DNA of 54,836 nucleotides from NCBI GenBank assembly GCA_022826945.1, contig JAJDTY010000054.1, forward strand, positions 1-54,836. The letters run 5' to 3'. The position numbers were made by a program, and so were the translations under genes. Source of the DNA: Candidatus Binatia bacterium (lineage in GTDB: Bacteria > Desulfobacterota > Binatia > Bin18). The notes beneath the pieces were generated by a model. The model ran no database searches. It saw only the letters and a program-made list of their open reading frames with translations, and was not told where the DNA came from. Numbering within the stretch: position 1 is the stretch's first letter; the number at the start of each line of letters is the position of its first letter. Positions 17,543-24,740 of this stretch are shown one piece after another.

Positions 17543-18730
17543 TCAAACCACTCCCTCCTCGCGCAACTGTCGAACCTCCTGGTTCGAATAGCCCAACAAC
17601 TCGGTCAACACCTCGTCCGTATGCTCTCCTAATACAGGCGGCGGGAGACGGAACTCGACGGGGGTCGCAGACAGTTTGAGCGGCGAGCCGGCAAGCAGGA
17701 CTTCTCCCGCGGTTGGATGCGGCATGGACACGCACATGTCGCGGGCAAGCACCTGTTCATCCGCAAAGACTTCGTCAATGGACTGTATGGGGCCGCACGC
17801 AATCCCCGCGGCCCGAATTTTTCGTAGCCAGCCCTGAACCGTGTCCGTGCCAAACACGTCTTGGAGAAGGGGAATAAGGGTTGCCCGGTTTTGCACTCGC
17901 GCGGGGTTGGTGGAAAAATGTTCGTCAGCTGCCAGTTCAGAGCGCGCAATGAGCTGGCAGAGTTTCTGCCATTGACTATCGTTGCCAACGGCCAGACAAA
18001 AATAGCCGTCTTGGGCCTGAAAGGACTGATACGGTACAATGGACGGATGGGCGTTGCCATATCGACCAGGTTTGGTGCCTGACACCAAATAATTACTACC
18101 CACGTTGGCCAGCCACGCGACCTGGGCGTCCAGCAGAGAGATGTCGATCGCCTGTCCCTGGCCCGTTTTCGTTCGGGCGAGCAGGGCGGCCTGAATGGCA
18201 TTGGCGGCGAACAAACCGGCGGTGATGTCGGTAATGGCGACCCCGACTTTCATGGGCTCACCCTCGGCCTCGCCAGTGATACTCATCACCCCGCCCCGGC
18301 CCTGAATGATGAAGTCGTATCCGGGCAGGTCTTTGTCCGGTCCAGTCTGGCCGTAGCCGGTAATCGCACAATAGACCAGCCCGGCATTCTCCTGCTTGAG
18401 CTGTTCATACCCCAGTTGCAGCGACGCCATTTCCCCGGATTTGAAGTTCTCAATGAGCACGTCGCTGACGCGGACAAGACGACGAATCAACTCCTTTCCT
18501 GCAGCGGATTTGAGGTTGACGGTGATACTTTTCTTATTACGATTGGCGCAGAGGTAATACGCGCTTTCCCCACCCGCAAACGGCGGCCCCCAGGCACGGG
18601 TATCATCACCGCTTCCCGGCCGTTCGACTTTGATGACCTCGGCCCCAAGGTCCCCCAATGTCATAGCGCAGAACGGCCCAGCTAATATGCGCGAGAGATC
18701 AAGGACACGAAAGCCAGCCAACGGTTGCAT
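17543..18730 (-). CDS. CaiB/BaiF family (class III) CoA-transferase
   Basis: The 395-residue protein starts at ATG 18730, where AAGGAG lies just upstream; an in-frame start at 18766 would add an atypical extension. Family features are GFRVLDLSRILAGPF at the N-terminus, IKVERPGSGDDTRAWGPPF, LIENFKSGEM and the catalytic aspartate Asp168 in VAITDITAG, equivalent to Asp169 of formyl-CoA transferase. Such enzymes move CoA between carboxylic acids through an Asp-CoA anhydride. The gene converges on the DUF1329 gene with only seven bases between stops. It could activate an acid released by the hydantoinase-type pathway. Confidence 0.9.
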   Translation of the reverse strand: MQPLAGFRVLDLSRILAGPFCAMTLGDLGAEVIKVERPGSGDDTRAWGPPFAGGESAYYLCANRNKKSITVNLKSAAGKELIRRLVRVSDVLIENFKSGEMASLQLGYEQLKQENAGLVYCAITGYGQTGPDKDLPGYDFIIQGRGGVMSITGEAEGEPMKVGVAITDITAGLFAANAIQAALLARTKTGQGQAIDISLLDAQVAWLANVGSNYLVSGTKPGRYGNAHPSIVPYQSFQAQDGYFCLAVGNDSQWQKLCQLIARSELAADEHFSTNPARVQNRATLIPLLQDVFGTDTVQGWLRKIRAAGIACGPIQSIDEVFADEQVLARDMCVSMPHPTAGEVLLAGSPLKLSATPVEFRLPPPVLGEHTDEVLTELLGYSNQEVRQLREEGVV

Positions 18731-18897
18731 TATGCTCCTTACCCTATGCCGGTGGAGTATGCGCAAACAGCAGCGCCGCGCAATCCCCCACCCCTCTTAG
18801 CCGTGTATGCCGCAGAGTTCGTACCGCTGAGAAGAAACTGATATAGTAGGAGATAGGTTGCCCATCGGTTCCTGTAGATGAGGAGTGGAGGTTGTGG

Positions 18898-19128
18898 ATG
18901 AAGGGAACGTTTACTTATCAATGTCAAGACTGTGAAGCATTACTGACCCGCCTTCCCAAAGGGGTTTGTCCCTACTGTGGTTCGCATGCCATGCTCTCTT
19001 TAGACTGGTATAGGGTGTCCCCGGCTGAACGAAGAAGCTGGTTCAACCGTATTCATGGTCAATTAGGCGGAGCGCCGCGTGAACAGCCTGCCGGCTTGCG
19101 GACCAGCGCGTTGCACAATGGGCTATAG
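18898..19128 (+). CDS. small zinc-ribbon protein
   Basis: The 76-residue protein carries two CxxC knuckles (CQDCEALLTRLPKGVCPYC), the pattern of a zinc ribbon, followed by a short basic tail. The ATG at 18898 is preferred because GAGTGGAGG lies seven bases upstream; a TTG two codons earlier is possible. Zinc ribbons of this kind bind nucleic acid or protein partners, but no specific function can be given. Its 3' end overlaps by six bases with the convergent membrane-protein gene. It opens a stretch of short accessory genes with mixed strands (18.9-22.4 kb). Confidence 0.55.
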   Translation: MKGTFTYQCQDCEALLTRLPKGVCPYCGSHAMLSLDWYRVSPAERRSWFNRIHGQLGGAPREQPAGLRTSALHNGL

Positions 19129-19467
19129 CCGTGCTGCGTTCGCGTCATGCCGGACGTGATCCGACATCCAGCGGGCAGAGGGAGCCAGCGGCACAGAATC
19201 GCGCATTGCCTTCGCCGCTTCAGCTTGCGCTTTTGCGGTGTCCTCCAGCGCCTTGGCGCGTTTGTAAGACATTAAGGCTTGCAGGGCGAGCAGCACGCCA
19301 CCCATGCCAATGCCGAGAAATTTCAGAATTTGATTTTTCGTGTATAAGCCCAAGCGTTGTCCCACCCACTCCGTACAGGTCTCGCAGAACATGACGGACG
19401 AGAAGAGCGTCACCAACACAACGAGTAGGCCGACAAGGCCGTACTGAAAAATGAGAAAAAGATTCAT
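19123..19467 (-). CDS. small membrane protein with two helices and a coiled tail
   Basis: The 114-residue protein has a hydrophobic segment at about residues 3-27 (QYGLVGLLVVLVTLFSSVMF) and a second at about 46-65 (ILKFLGIGMGGVLLALQAL). A charged alanine-rich helix follows (RAKALEDTAKAQAEAAKAM) that could form a coiled coil. A CETC pair lies between the membrane segments. The ribosome site is weak. No family recognised. It overlaps the end of the zinc-ribbon gene on the opposite strand. The coherent membrane topology supports a real gene, though there is no functional clue. Confidence 0.45.
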   Translation of the reverse strand: MNLFLIFQYGLVGLLVVLVTLFSSVMFCETCTEWVGQRLGLYTKNQILKFLGIGMGGVLLALQALMSYKRAKALEDTAKAQAEAAKAMRDSVPLAPSARWMSDHVRHDANAARL

Positions 19468-19503
19468 CGCGGATTACTGACTACGGGGTTTATCTCAAAA
19501 TTA

Positions 19504-19550
19504 CCCCCTCCTATCCCCTCGCCCCTTGGGGGCGAGGGGATAGGAGGGGG
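19504..19550. repeat. 22-bp perfect inverted repeat (hairpin)
   Basis: The arms at 19504-19525 and 19529-19550 are exact reverse complements, with a 3-base loop (TTG). The arm starts CCCCCTCCTATCC and ends CTCGCCCC. It lies between the convergent-side start of the membrane-protein gene and the HigA-like gene and has no T-run, so it is not a typical intrinsic terminator. C-rich palindromes of this kind are common as REP-like or MITE-derived dispersed elements. Only one copy is in the window. Confidence 0.8.
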
Positions 19551-19620
19551 AGCGGCGGCTCTCTTAACGTGGCGTCTTCCCAGTCTGGCAGGTCTTCGCC
19601 CCCAAGACTGGGCGACGAGA

Positions 19621-19920
19621 TCAAGCACCAGCAGGCCACACCTGCTTGGCTATTTCCGCTCCCCGGTCTCGTTCGACCAAGGCAATGTCGTATTGGCTCT
19701 GGAGTTCGAGCCAGAACCCCGGTCGGTTGCCGAAATAACAGCCAAGCCGAACCGCGGTCTCGGCGGTGGTCGGCCGGCGACTATTCAAAATGTCGGTGAT
19801 ACGGCCGGATGGCACGCCAAGGGCGAGTGCTAACCTATTGGCGCTCAGGTTACGCGCCTCAAGCTCGCGTTCCAGCAGTCTGCCGGGATGTGAAATAGGG
19901 AGCATGGTTCTATCTATCAT
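19621..19920 (-). CDS. higA: HigA-type (XRE family) antitoxin without adjacent HigB
   Basis: The 99-residue protein matches the HigA antidote layout: HPGRLLERELEARNLSANRL, then a helix-turn-helix around residues 26-60 (LALGVPSGRITDILNSRRP) and the family-typical RLGCYFGNRPGFWLELQSQY. In HigBA operons the RelE-like toxin gene normally lies directly upstream. Here the upstream neighbour (ending 19931, ten bases away) is a TPR protein and no HigB-like reading frame is visible. Either the toxin was lost or this is a stand-alone regulator. ATG codons at 19920 and 19905 are both possible; neither has a strong ribosome site, as expected for translation coupled to the gene before it. Confidence 0.8.
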   Translation of the reverse strand: MIDRTMLPISHPGRLLERELEARNLSANRLALALGVPSGRITDILNSRRPTTAETAVRLGCYFGNRPGFWLELQSQYDIALVERDRGAEIAKQVWPAGA

Positions 19921-19930
19921 CTGTTACGAA

Positions 19931-20737
19931 TTATCGCTTCATAACCTGTCTCAACAAGGCCAAGGCAGACTCCGACTCTGACCAGTACCTGCCGAACGAT
20001 TTCCAATAATAATAGGCTTGGTCGGGACCTCCGTGAGTAATGTAGCCCTCCATTTTGGACTTTGGCCTGGGATGCCTCTTTTTCAGCAGTTCCCTGCCGA
20101 CCAAGGGCAGTTTAGCGACACAACTCTCCAGCGCCGTCCGTGCATCCTCGCTGCGTCCGAGACGCGCAAGCGCTAACGCCTCCGAGTAGAGGATTTCGGG
20201 GGCGACATCCTTCCGGTACTTCCGGCAGTGCGTAACAATTTTCGATGGTTCGTTCTTTTCAAACCAGCAGTGTGGCAGCAGATACCTCACTCCCTGGTTA
20301 TCATTCGGATTGACAGATAAAAGCCGCCGGAAAATCCCGATAGCCTCATCGTACCTGGCGTTGCCGAGATGCCACACACCAAGGCTGTGGTAGGCTCTCA
20401 GGAATGGGCGATTCTCCAACCACGCCCACTCCATCCTCGCGGTTTTCCAGCTAAACTTCTGGGGAAGCGCGTGCAGTCCGATCCCGACGGCGGCTTGACA
20501 ACAAATGTACGCTTCCGTCTCCCTTCCCTGCTCGCGGTAGATCAGTGAGAGGTGATGGAGCGCGTCCATGTGATGCGGGCATTCCGCTACGACCGCGCGG
20601 AGCATTTTTTCTGCGACTTCATCGTGACCCTTCTCCCAAAAATCCAATGCTTGATCGAACCTTTCGAAGATCTCGCTGGTGAAGGTCGAATCTTCCTCGA
20701 AACTCCAGTTGTTTTTCTCCATCTCTACCAGTTTCAT
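19931..20737 (-). CDS. tetratricopeptide-repeat protein
   Basis: From ATG 20737, which follows GAGGAGAG, the product is 268 residues; longer in-frame starts to 20815 lack a ribosome site. It has TPR-like helix pairs: ALDFWEKGHDEVAEKMLRAV, DALHHLSLIYREQGRETEAY, YHSLGVWHLGNARYDEAIGI and ALALARLGRSEDARTALESC. There is no signal peptide, so it is probably a cytoplasmic scaffold. It ends ten bases before the HigA-like gene and may be co-transcribed with it and with the AbrB-like gene upstream. The partner is unknown. Confidence 0.65.
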   Translation of the reverse strand: MKLVEMEKNNWSFEEDSTFTSEIFERFDQALDFWEKGHDEVAEKMLRAVVAECPHHMDALHHLSLIYREQGRETEAYICCQAAVGIGLHALPQKFSWKTARMEWAWLENRPFLRAYHSLGVWHLGNARYDEAIGIFRRLLSVNPNDNQGVRYLLPHCWFEKNEPSKIVTHCRKYRKDVAPEILYSEALALARLGRSEDARTALESCVAKLPLVGRELLKKRHPRPKSKMEGYITHGGPDQAYYYWKSFGRYWSESESALALLRQVMKR

Positions 20738-20825
20738 TGTGTCTCTCCTCTCGGGTGCACGGGCAGCGGTGCGAAGGCGTTCGTCTCGGGTGAGTCCGTG
20801 CAGAGTGAGTGTCAATCATCGCCGT

Positions 20826-21050
20826 TCATTCGGCACGACGTGACCAAGCCACTGCCTCGGCGATGTCGGCCTCGGACGGCCCTCGTTCGGCCAGCTTGGC
20901 CCGCACGGCACCCGCCCGTGCAAAACGCACGGGCGTCAGCACGATACGACCATTCTCCTCAGTCACCTCGAAATACTCGGTGTCTTTGAAATTGGAGAGT
21001 ACCGCTTTCGGGAGAATCAACTGATTTTTGGACGTAAGCTTGGCGAGCAT
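20826..21050 (-). CDS. AbrB/MazE-type antitoxin-like DNA-binding protein
   Basis: The 74-residue protein begins MLAKLTSKNQLILPKAVLS followed by TEYFEVTEENGRIVLTPV, the swapped-hairpin AbrB/SpoVT fold of MazE/VapB-like antitoxins. The C-terminal tail (KLAERGPSEADIAEAVAWSR) is the usual toxin-binding helix, so it looks like the antitoxin of a PIN-domain pair. No PIN, MazF or RelE toxin lies next to it, and the next gene on the strand is the TPR protein. A GGGGAG site precedes the ATG. It is either an orphan antitoxin or a repressor. A 9-bp perfect inverted repeat (20913-20935) lies inside the gene. Confidence 0.75.
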   Translation of the reverse strand: MLAKLTSKNQLILPKAVLSNFKDTEYFEVTEENGRIVLTPVRFARAGAVRAKLAERGPSEADIAEAVAWSRRAE

Positions 21051-21104
21051 GGTTACTCCCCGGTGAGAATATAAAGAGCAGCTATCTCCATCTCCCCTTG
21101 TAAT

Positions 21105-21689
21105 TCAAGGACCACCGGAAGAGAGGGAACGCCTCAACCAATCCCGGACCGTGGCCAGCAGGGACGGCGGGGATGGCGCGTCGGCTGGAGGAGCAGCCAG
21201 GCTGCGACTCTCCTCCCACCACTCGACGTGGGTCAGGTGGAGTTGGGCGATGCGAGCGAGGGCGGGAATGAGTTGGGTCGTGATGAATGCCTTGTTCACC
21301 TCGCTCCCCAGCAGCAGATCCGTCTGCGCGATGTAGCTCTCAGTGCTGGAATCTAGGCTTGAGATGATGGCGCCGTCCGTCATACCGGACACGGCTGTTT
21401 TCAGGGCGCTGCCCTCAAGCCGAGCCAGGGCTTTCTGGACGATGAGCCGGGTTGCAGAGTCATGGGTGTCAACGAGAAAAATGAGGGAGAGATAGCGCAA
21501 CGTGGAACGGTGGGGCTTGGGCTGGGCAATACGACACAGCCCGGAGAGCGCCTCGTTTCCGGGACGCTCAAGCGTGAACTCAAAGAACGCCAGCATTTGT
21601 TCGCCGGCATACAGGTCAATCAACTCCTGTCTGAGGTCGATGATGCCCTCAGACCCCTGCCTGTTCCCCGCGTCCTTTGGTTTCTTCAT
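21105..21689 (-). CDS. hypothetical protein, function unknown
   Basis: The 194-residue protein is mostly helical and shows no signal peptide or long membrane helix. The C-terminal part is proline- and serine-rich (SLAAPPADAPSPPSLLATV) and ends in a basic amphipathic helix (VRDWLRRSLSS). The middle has LRYLSLIFLVDTHDSATRLI and a helix that could pack as a small alpha/beta domain. A GAGAGAC stretch precedes the ATG. I do not recognise the family. It lies between the AbrB-like gene and the divergent brnTA operon, so it shares its upstream region with that pair. Confidence 0.45.
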   Translation of the reverse strand: MKKPKDAGNRQGSEGIIDLRQELIDLYAGEQMLAFFEFTLERPGNEALSGLCRIAQPKPHRSTLRYLSLIFLVDTHDSATRLIVQKALARLEGSALKTAVSGMTDGAIISSLDSSTESYIAQTDLLLGSEVNKAFITTQLIPALARIAQLHLTHVEWWEESRSLAAPPADAPSPPSLLATVRDWLRRSLSSGGP

Positions 21690-21785
21690 GCCAGCGTCTC
21701 TCTACTTATCTGCCAATGCGTATCGAGATTGGACCGTATCACATCTTTTCGATGCCGGTCATTACAGACTCCCTTGATCCATTCA

Positions 21786-21804
21786 GTATATTATGAACAT
21801 ATAC
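21786..21804. promoter_or_regulatory. palindrome upstream of brnT, likely BrnA operator
   Basis: GTATAT and ATATAC form a perfect inverted repeat around a 7-base spacer, ending four bases before the brnT ATG. TTGATC at 21774-21779 and AT-rich hexamers inside the palindrome could serve as promoter elements. BrnTA operons are known to be autorepressed by BrnA, and AT-rich TATATAC-type palindromes near brnT fit that. The match to a BrnA site is inferred. Confidence 0.5.
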
Positions 21805-21808
21805 AAGG

Positions 21809-22111
21809 ATGATTGATCTCGACCGGATCGTCGGCTTTCAGTGGGACCAAGGCAACGCCCGGAAGAGTGCCGAGAAACATGCTGTTAGTCAGTCCGAGGC
21901 AGAGGAGGTATTCTTCAACACACCGCTTCTGATCGTCTGTGATCCCGGTCATAGTCAGTCCGAGCTACGGTTCCATGCTCTCGTCGCCACTAAGGCGGGA
22001 CGACGGCTGCATGTAACCTTGACGTTGCGAGAAGAAAACACCCTGATTCGCGTCATCTCTGCCCGAGATATGAGCCGCAAGGAGCGAACCCGTTATGAGC
22101 AGGAAACGTAA
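21809..22111 (+). CDS. brnT: BrnT family RNase toxin
   Basis: The 100-residue protein has the BrnT (RelE-like fold) pattern: GFQWDQGNARKSAEKHAVSQ at the N-terminus, SEAEEVFFN, then a strand-rich core ending LTLREENTLIRVISARDMSR with the typical C-terminal R-x-x-x-R-x-x-Y-E (RKERTRYEQ). These residues are known to contribute to ribonuclease activity. The canonical KH-G of the first helix is KHAV here. The start at 21809 has AAGG immediately before it, too close for a standard ribosome site. The gene overlaps brnA by 17 bases. The pair is complete and probably active as a stress-response module. Confidence 0.85.
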   Translation: MIDLDRIVGFQWDQGNARKSAEKHAVSQSEAEEVFFNTPLLIVCDPGHSQSELRFHALVATKAGRRLHVTLTLREENTLIRVISARDMSRKERTRYEQET

Positions 22112-22358
22112 ATCTATTCCTACCTTCAAGAGTGAGGCGGAAGAGCAAGCCTTTTGGGAAAGCCACGATTCGACCGATTATGTGGACTGGAGTCAGGCCG
22201 AACGTGTCCGGCTCCCCAACCTCAAACCGTCCACCAAAGCGATTTCCCTCAGGTTACCCGTCGATCTGCTGGAGCGGATCAAGATCGCGGCCAACAAGCG
22301 GGACGTTCCGTACCAGTCGCTCATCAAAGTCTGGCTGGCCGAGAAGGTTGACGCCTAG
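22095..22358 (+). CDS. brnA: BrnA family (CopG/ribbon-helix-helix) antitoxin
   Basis: The 87-residue protein has the BrnA signature: KSEAEEQAFWESHDSTDYVDW near the N-terminus and a C-terminal ribbon-helix-helix domain (AISLRLPVDLLERIKIAANKRDVPYQSLIKVWL). It starts inside the 3' end of brnT with a GAGCGAAC/GAGCAGG-like stretch upstream. It is expected to bind BrnT and to repress its own promoter through the palindrome at 21786-21804. The antitoxin-second order is standard for BrnTA. Confidence 0.85.
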   Translation: MSRKRKSIPTFKSEAEEQAFWESHDSTDYVDWSQAERVRLPNLKPSTKAISLRLPVDLLERIKIAANKRDVPYQSLIKVWLAEKVDA

Positions 22359-22388
22359 GAGCCGCGCTTCGAGCCTAGAAGACAACAT

Positions 22389-22416
22389 AAAAAAAGGGCG
22401 CCCTTTTTGGACGCCC
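22389..22416 (-). terminator. intrinsic terminator of the selenoprotein operon
   Basis: Read on the minus strand, GGGCGTCC and GGGCGCCC form an 8-bp stem (one G-U pair) around the loop AAAAA, followed by seven T residues. It lies 24 bases after the stop of the amidohydrolase gene (22440-23543). This is the clearest intrinsic terminator in the window and closes the operon running from 27585 to 22440. On the plus strand it may also help end brnTA transcription. Confidence 0.85.
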
Positions 22417-22439
22417 CGGTTCGTACGTTTGCCAGCATT

Positions 22440-23543
22440 TTAGTCCAGGTTGTACAACTCGGCCACGTTGTCGTGCAGAATCCAGTTCTTCTCTTCTTCG
22501 GTGAGATGCGCAGTATGCTCCTTCAGGAGTTCCTGCGACCACGGCCAGGTCGAGTCGCTGTGCGGAAAGTCGTTGGCCCACATCAGACGGCGCGGGTTGC
22601 ACATATCTTTCATGCGGAATGCCACCCAGTCGTCCTGGAAGGTCGTGTAGATATGCTCGCTGAAATACTCGCTCGGCATCTTTGACAGTTCCTGGCCGGG
22701 TTTCAGCCAGTAGCGATGTCGATCGTAAGCGTGATCCATGCGGTACATATAGTGTGGCACCCAGCCGGCGTCGGCTTCGACACACACGATTTTCAGTTTG
22801 GGATTGCGTTCAAACACACCACCCAGAATAAACGTCCCCATCAGGTCCTGATTGCCCCGAATAATGGACAGAAAGCCGTTCAGCTTAGGTCCACGGGGGG
22901 AGGAGCCGACCACATCGCTCCGGCTGGTGAGGATGTGAAAACTCAGCGGCATCTGCAAGTCGATGGCAGCCTGCCAGAACGTATCGTAGAGCGGGTCGTC
23001 GTAATCGGACACCTGGGGGTTGCCCGGCATCATCACCCCGCGCAAACCCAACTCTTTGATCTTGCGCAGATCGTCTATACCCTCATCAACCGAGCGCATA
23101 GCGGTCTGGCCCAGACCGATCAGGCGATCCGGATGGGCGGAGCAGTATTCCGCGATCCATTCGTTATAGGCGTCAAAACAGGCCTTCTTGTAGTCAAAGT
23201 CGGAATGATTACACAGCAGCATGCCGACGGTGGGATAAATCACCTCGGCAGCCACGCCGTCCCGGTCCTGGTCGGCTAGGCGCGCTTCCGGGTCCCAGCC
23301 GCCACGGTGCAAGTCCTCAAACTTGGCACCGAACATGGCAAGGTCTTCGGCCTTCTGTCCGGCCGCGGCAACCAGTCCCATGGGGACCGGCTGCTTCATG
23401 CCGCTGATGACGAACAGATCACCCTTCTTCTCGTCGTGGATCATGTGCGGCGCGGTATCTTTATACTTCTTGTCAATACGATCCACATAGGTGCCCGGTG
23501 GTTCGGTGATATGTGAATCAGAAGAGATAATGGGTTTGATCAT
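22440..23543 (-). CDS. amidohydrolase-2 family metal-dependent hydrolase/decarboxylase
   Basis: The 367-residue TIM-barrel protein of the ACMSD/Amidohydro_2 type begins with the metal-site motif SSDSHITEP (residues 7-15) where family members have D-x-H-x-x-E-P. It continues with RLIGLGQTAMRSVDEGIDDL, SFHILTSRSD (central metal histidine) and ends with MWANDFPHSDSTWPWS, whose aspartate is the usual catalytic/metal ligand. Known members decarboxylate or hydrolyse ring acids (for example amino-carboxymuconate-semialdehyde, resorcylate). AAGGAG precedes the ATG. It is the last gene before the terminator at 22389-22416 and is a distant paralogue of 24741-25895, with the flavin oxidoreductase between them. 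Confidence 0.85.
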   Translation of the reverse strand: MIKPIISSDSHITEPPGTYVDRIDKKYKDTAPHMIHDEKKGDLFVISGMKQPVPMGLVAAAGQKAEDLAMFGAKFEDLHRGGWDPEARLADQDRDGVAAEVIYPTVGMLLCNHSDFDYKKACFDAYNEWIAEYCSAHPDRLIGLGQTAMRSVDEGIDDLRKIKELGLRGVMMPGNPQVSDYDDPLYDTFWQAAIDLQMPLSFHILTSRSDVVGSSPRGPKLNGFLSIIRGNQDLMGTFILGGVFERNPKLKIVCVEADAGWVPHYMYRMDHAYDRHRYWLKPGQELSKMPSEYFSEHIYTTFQDDWVAFRMKDMCNPRRLMWANDFPHSDSTWPWSQELLKEHTAHLTEEEKNWILHDNVAELYNLD

Positions 23544-23569
23544 GTAGGGCTTCTCCTTGTGTGACGATC

Positions 23570-24688
23570 TTATTTTGCCGAGAACAGCGTCTCCTCAGTC
23601 GGTCCTGCTTTGTGCGGATTAAAATACGGAATCACGTACTGCCCGATCCGATCAATCGAGCGCATGATGTTCTTGTGCGGAATCCGACCAGCCTGCTTGA
23701 AGAAAATCACCTGATCCAGACCGGCCTTGTCAAAGTTTTCGAGCTTGCGGGTGACTTCATCCGGGTTGCCGACCGTGACCATGGGGTGCTCTTTGATCTG
23801 CGCGTCGCTCAAATCGTTGGCATCCGCTTCCAGGTCGAACAGGGTGCGCAGATATTCATACGAGTACAGATTATTCTTGACCATCAGGGGCTCAAACAGC
23901 TTGGCCACGTTGTGCAGGAACCAACGCGCCCCGTCGATGCCAATCGCCTCTTCCTCTTTGTTCTCGGCCACATGACAGATGGCCACCCCAGCAAACCGCT
24001 CGTTGATCACCTGCGACACCACGTCGCTGCGGTCTTTGCACTTCTCCCGGTAGGTGTCCATGGTCTTCTGGACCTGTTCCCAGTTCAGGTTGAAGCTCAG
24101 TACACCGAGGCCGCGGTCGGCGGCCATTTCATAGCTGTCCGGGGCCACGCAGGCCATCCACATCGGGGGATGCGGCTCCTGAATGGGTTTGGGTACGACC
24201 CGGCGAGGTGGGACCTGAATGGTTTTGCCGGTGTATTCCAGGATTTCTTCGGTCCAGGCTTTCACGATCACATCGAGGGCCTCACGCACCTCCTCGCGCG
24301 TCCGGTCGTAATCCACCCCAAAGCCGTCCAACTCCTGGGCCGTGGTTGACCGGCCCGTGCCCAGGTCCATCCGCCCATTGCTCAGAATGTCGAGCACGGC
24401 AGCCTGTTCCGCCACCTTGATGGGATGGTTGAAGCGATGCGGCAGGAGGCGCACACCGTGGGCGATACGAATGTTCTTGGTACGCTGCGAGACCGCCCCG
24501 TAGAACACCTCGGGGGCCGGGCTGTGGGAGTATTCCTCCAGAAAATGGTGCTCCACCTCCCACACATAGTCAAAGCCAACCTGGTCGGCCCGTTCAATCT
24601 GGGCCAGGGCTTCGTGGTAGACATTGTACTCACTCAGCTTGTTCCACGGGCGGGGCGTTTCCATTTCGTACAGCAGACCGAATTGCAT
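23570..24688 (-). CDS. luciferase-like (LLM class) flavin-dependent oxidoreductase
   Basis: The 372-residue protein of the bacterial-luciferase-like subgroup has AIERADQVGFDYVWEVEHHF-type signatures (VEHHFLEEYSHSPAPEV), RIAHGVRLLPHRFNHPI and DILSNGRMDLGTGRS. Family members bind reduced FMN and oxygenate organic substrates, often ring-cleaving or desulfonating them. The C-terminal part binds the substrate and is variable. An AAGGAG site lies seven bases before the ATG. It lies between two amidohydrolases with gaps of 26 and 52 bases, suggesting an oxidation step followed or preceded by hydrolysis or decarboxylation. Compared with 44406-45464 it shares the VEH-F and FNHP signatures, so these two are closer to each other than to the other two LLM genes. 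Confidence 0.88.
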   Translation of the reverse strand: MQFGLLYEMETPRPWNKLSEYNVYHEALAQIERADQVGFDYVWEVEHHFLEEYSHSPAPEVFYGAVSQRTKNIRIAHGVRLLPHRFNHPIKVAEQAAVLDILSNGRMDLGTGRSTTAQELDGFGVDYDRTREEVREALDVIVKAWTEEILEYTGKTIQVPPRRVVPKPIQEPHPPMWMACVAPDSYEMAADRGLGVLSFNLNWEQVQKTMDTYREKCKDRSDVVSQVINERFAGVAICHVAENKEEEAIGIDGARWFLHNVAKLFEPLMVKNNLYSYEYLRTLFDLEADANDLSDAQIKEHPMVTVGNPDEVTRKLENFDKAGLDQVIFFKQAGRIPHKNIMRSIDRIGQYVIPYFNPHKAGPTEETLFSAK

Positions 24689-24740
24689 AGCAGACTCCTT
24701 TTTTGGTTGATCGTTGCTTTATACAGACACGCGCGACGGC

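Noticed and set aside
17575..17600. GGTTCGAAT-like stretch resembling a tRNA T-arm
   Set aside because: It lies inside the CoA-transferase coding sequence and no cloverleaf can be drawn around it.
19931..20815. Possible HigB toxin upstream of the HigA-like gene
   Set aside because: The reading frame there encodes a TPR protein with clear helix repeats and no RelE-like motifs.
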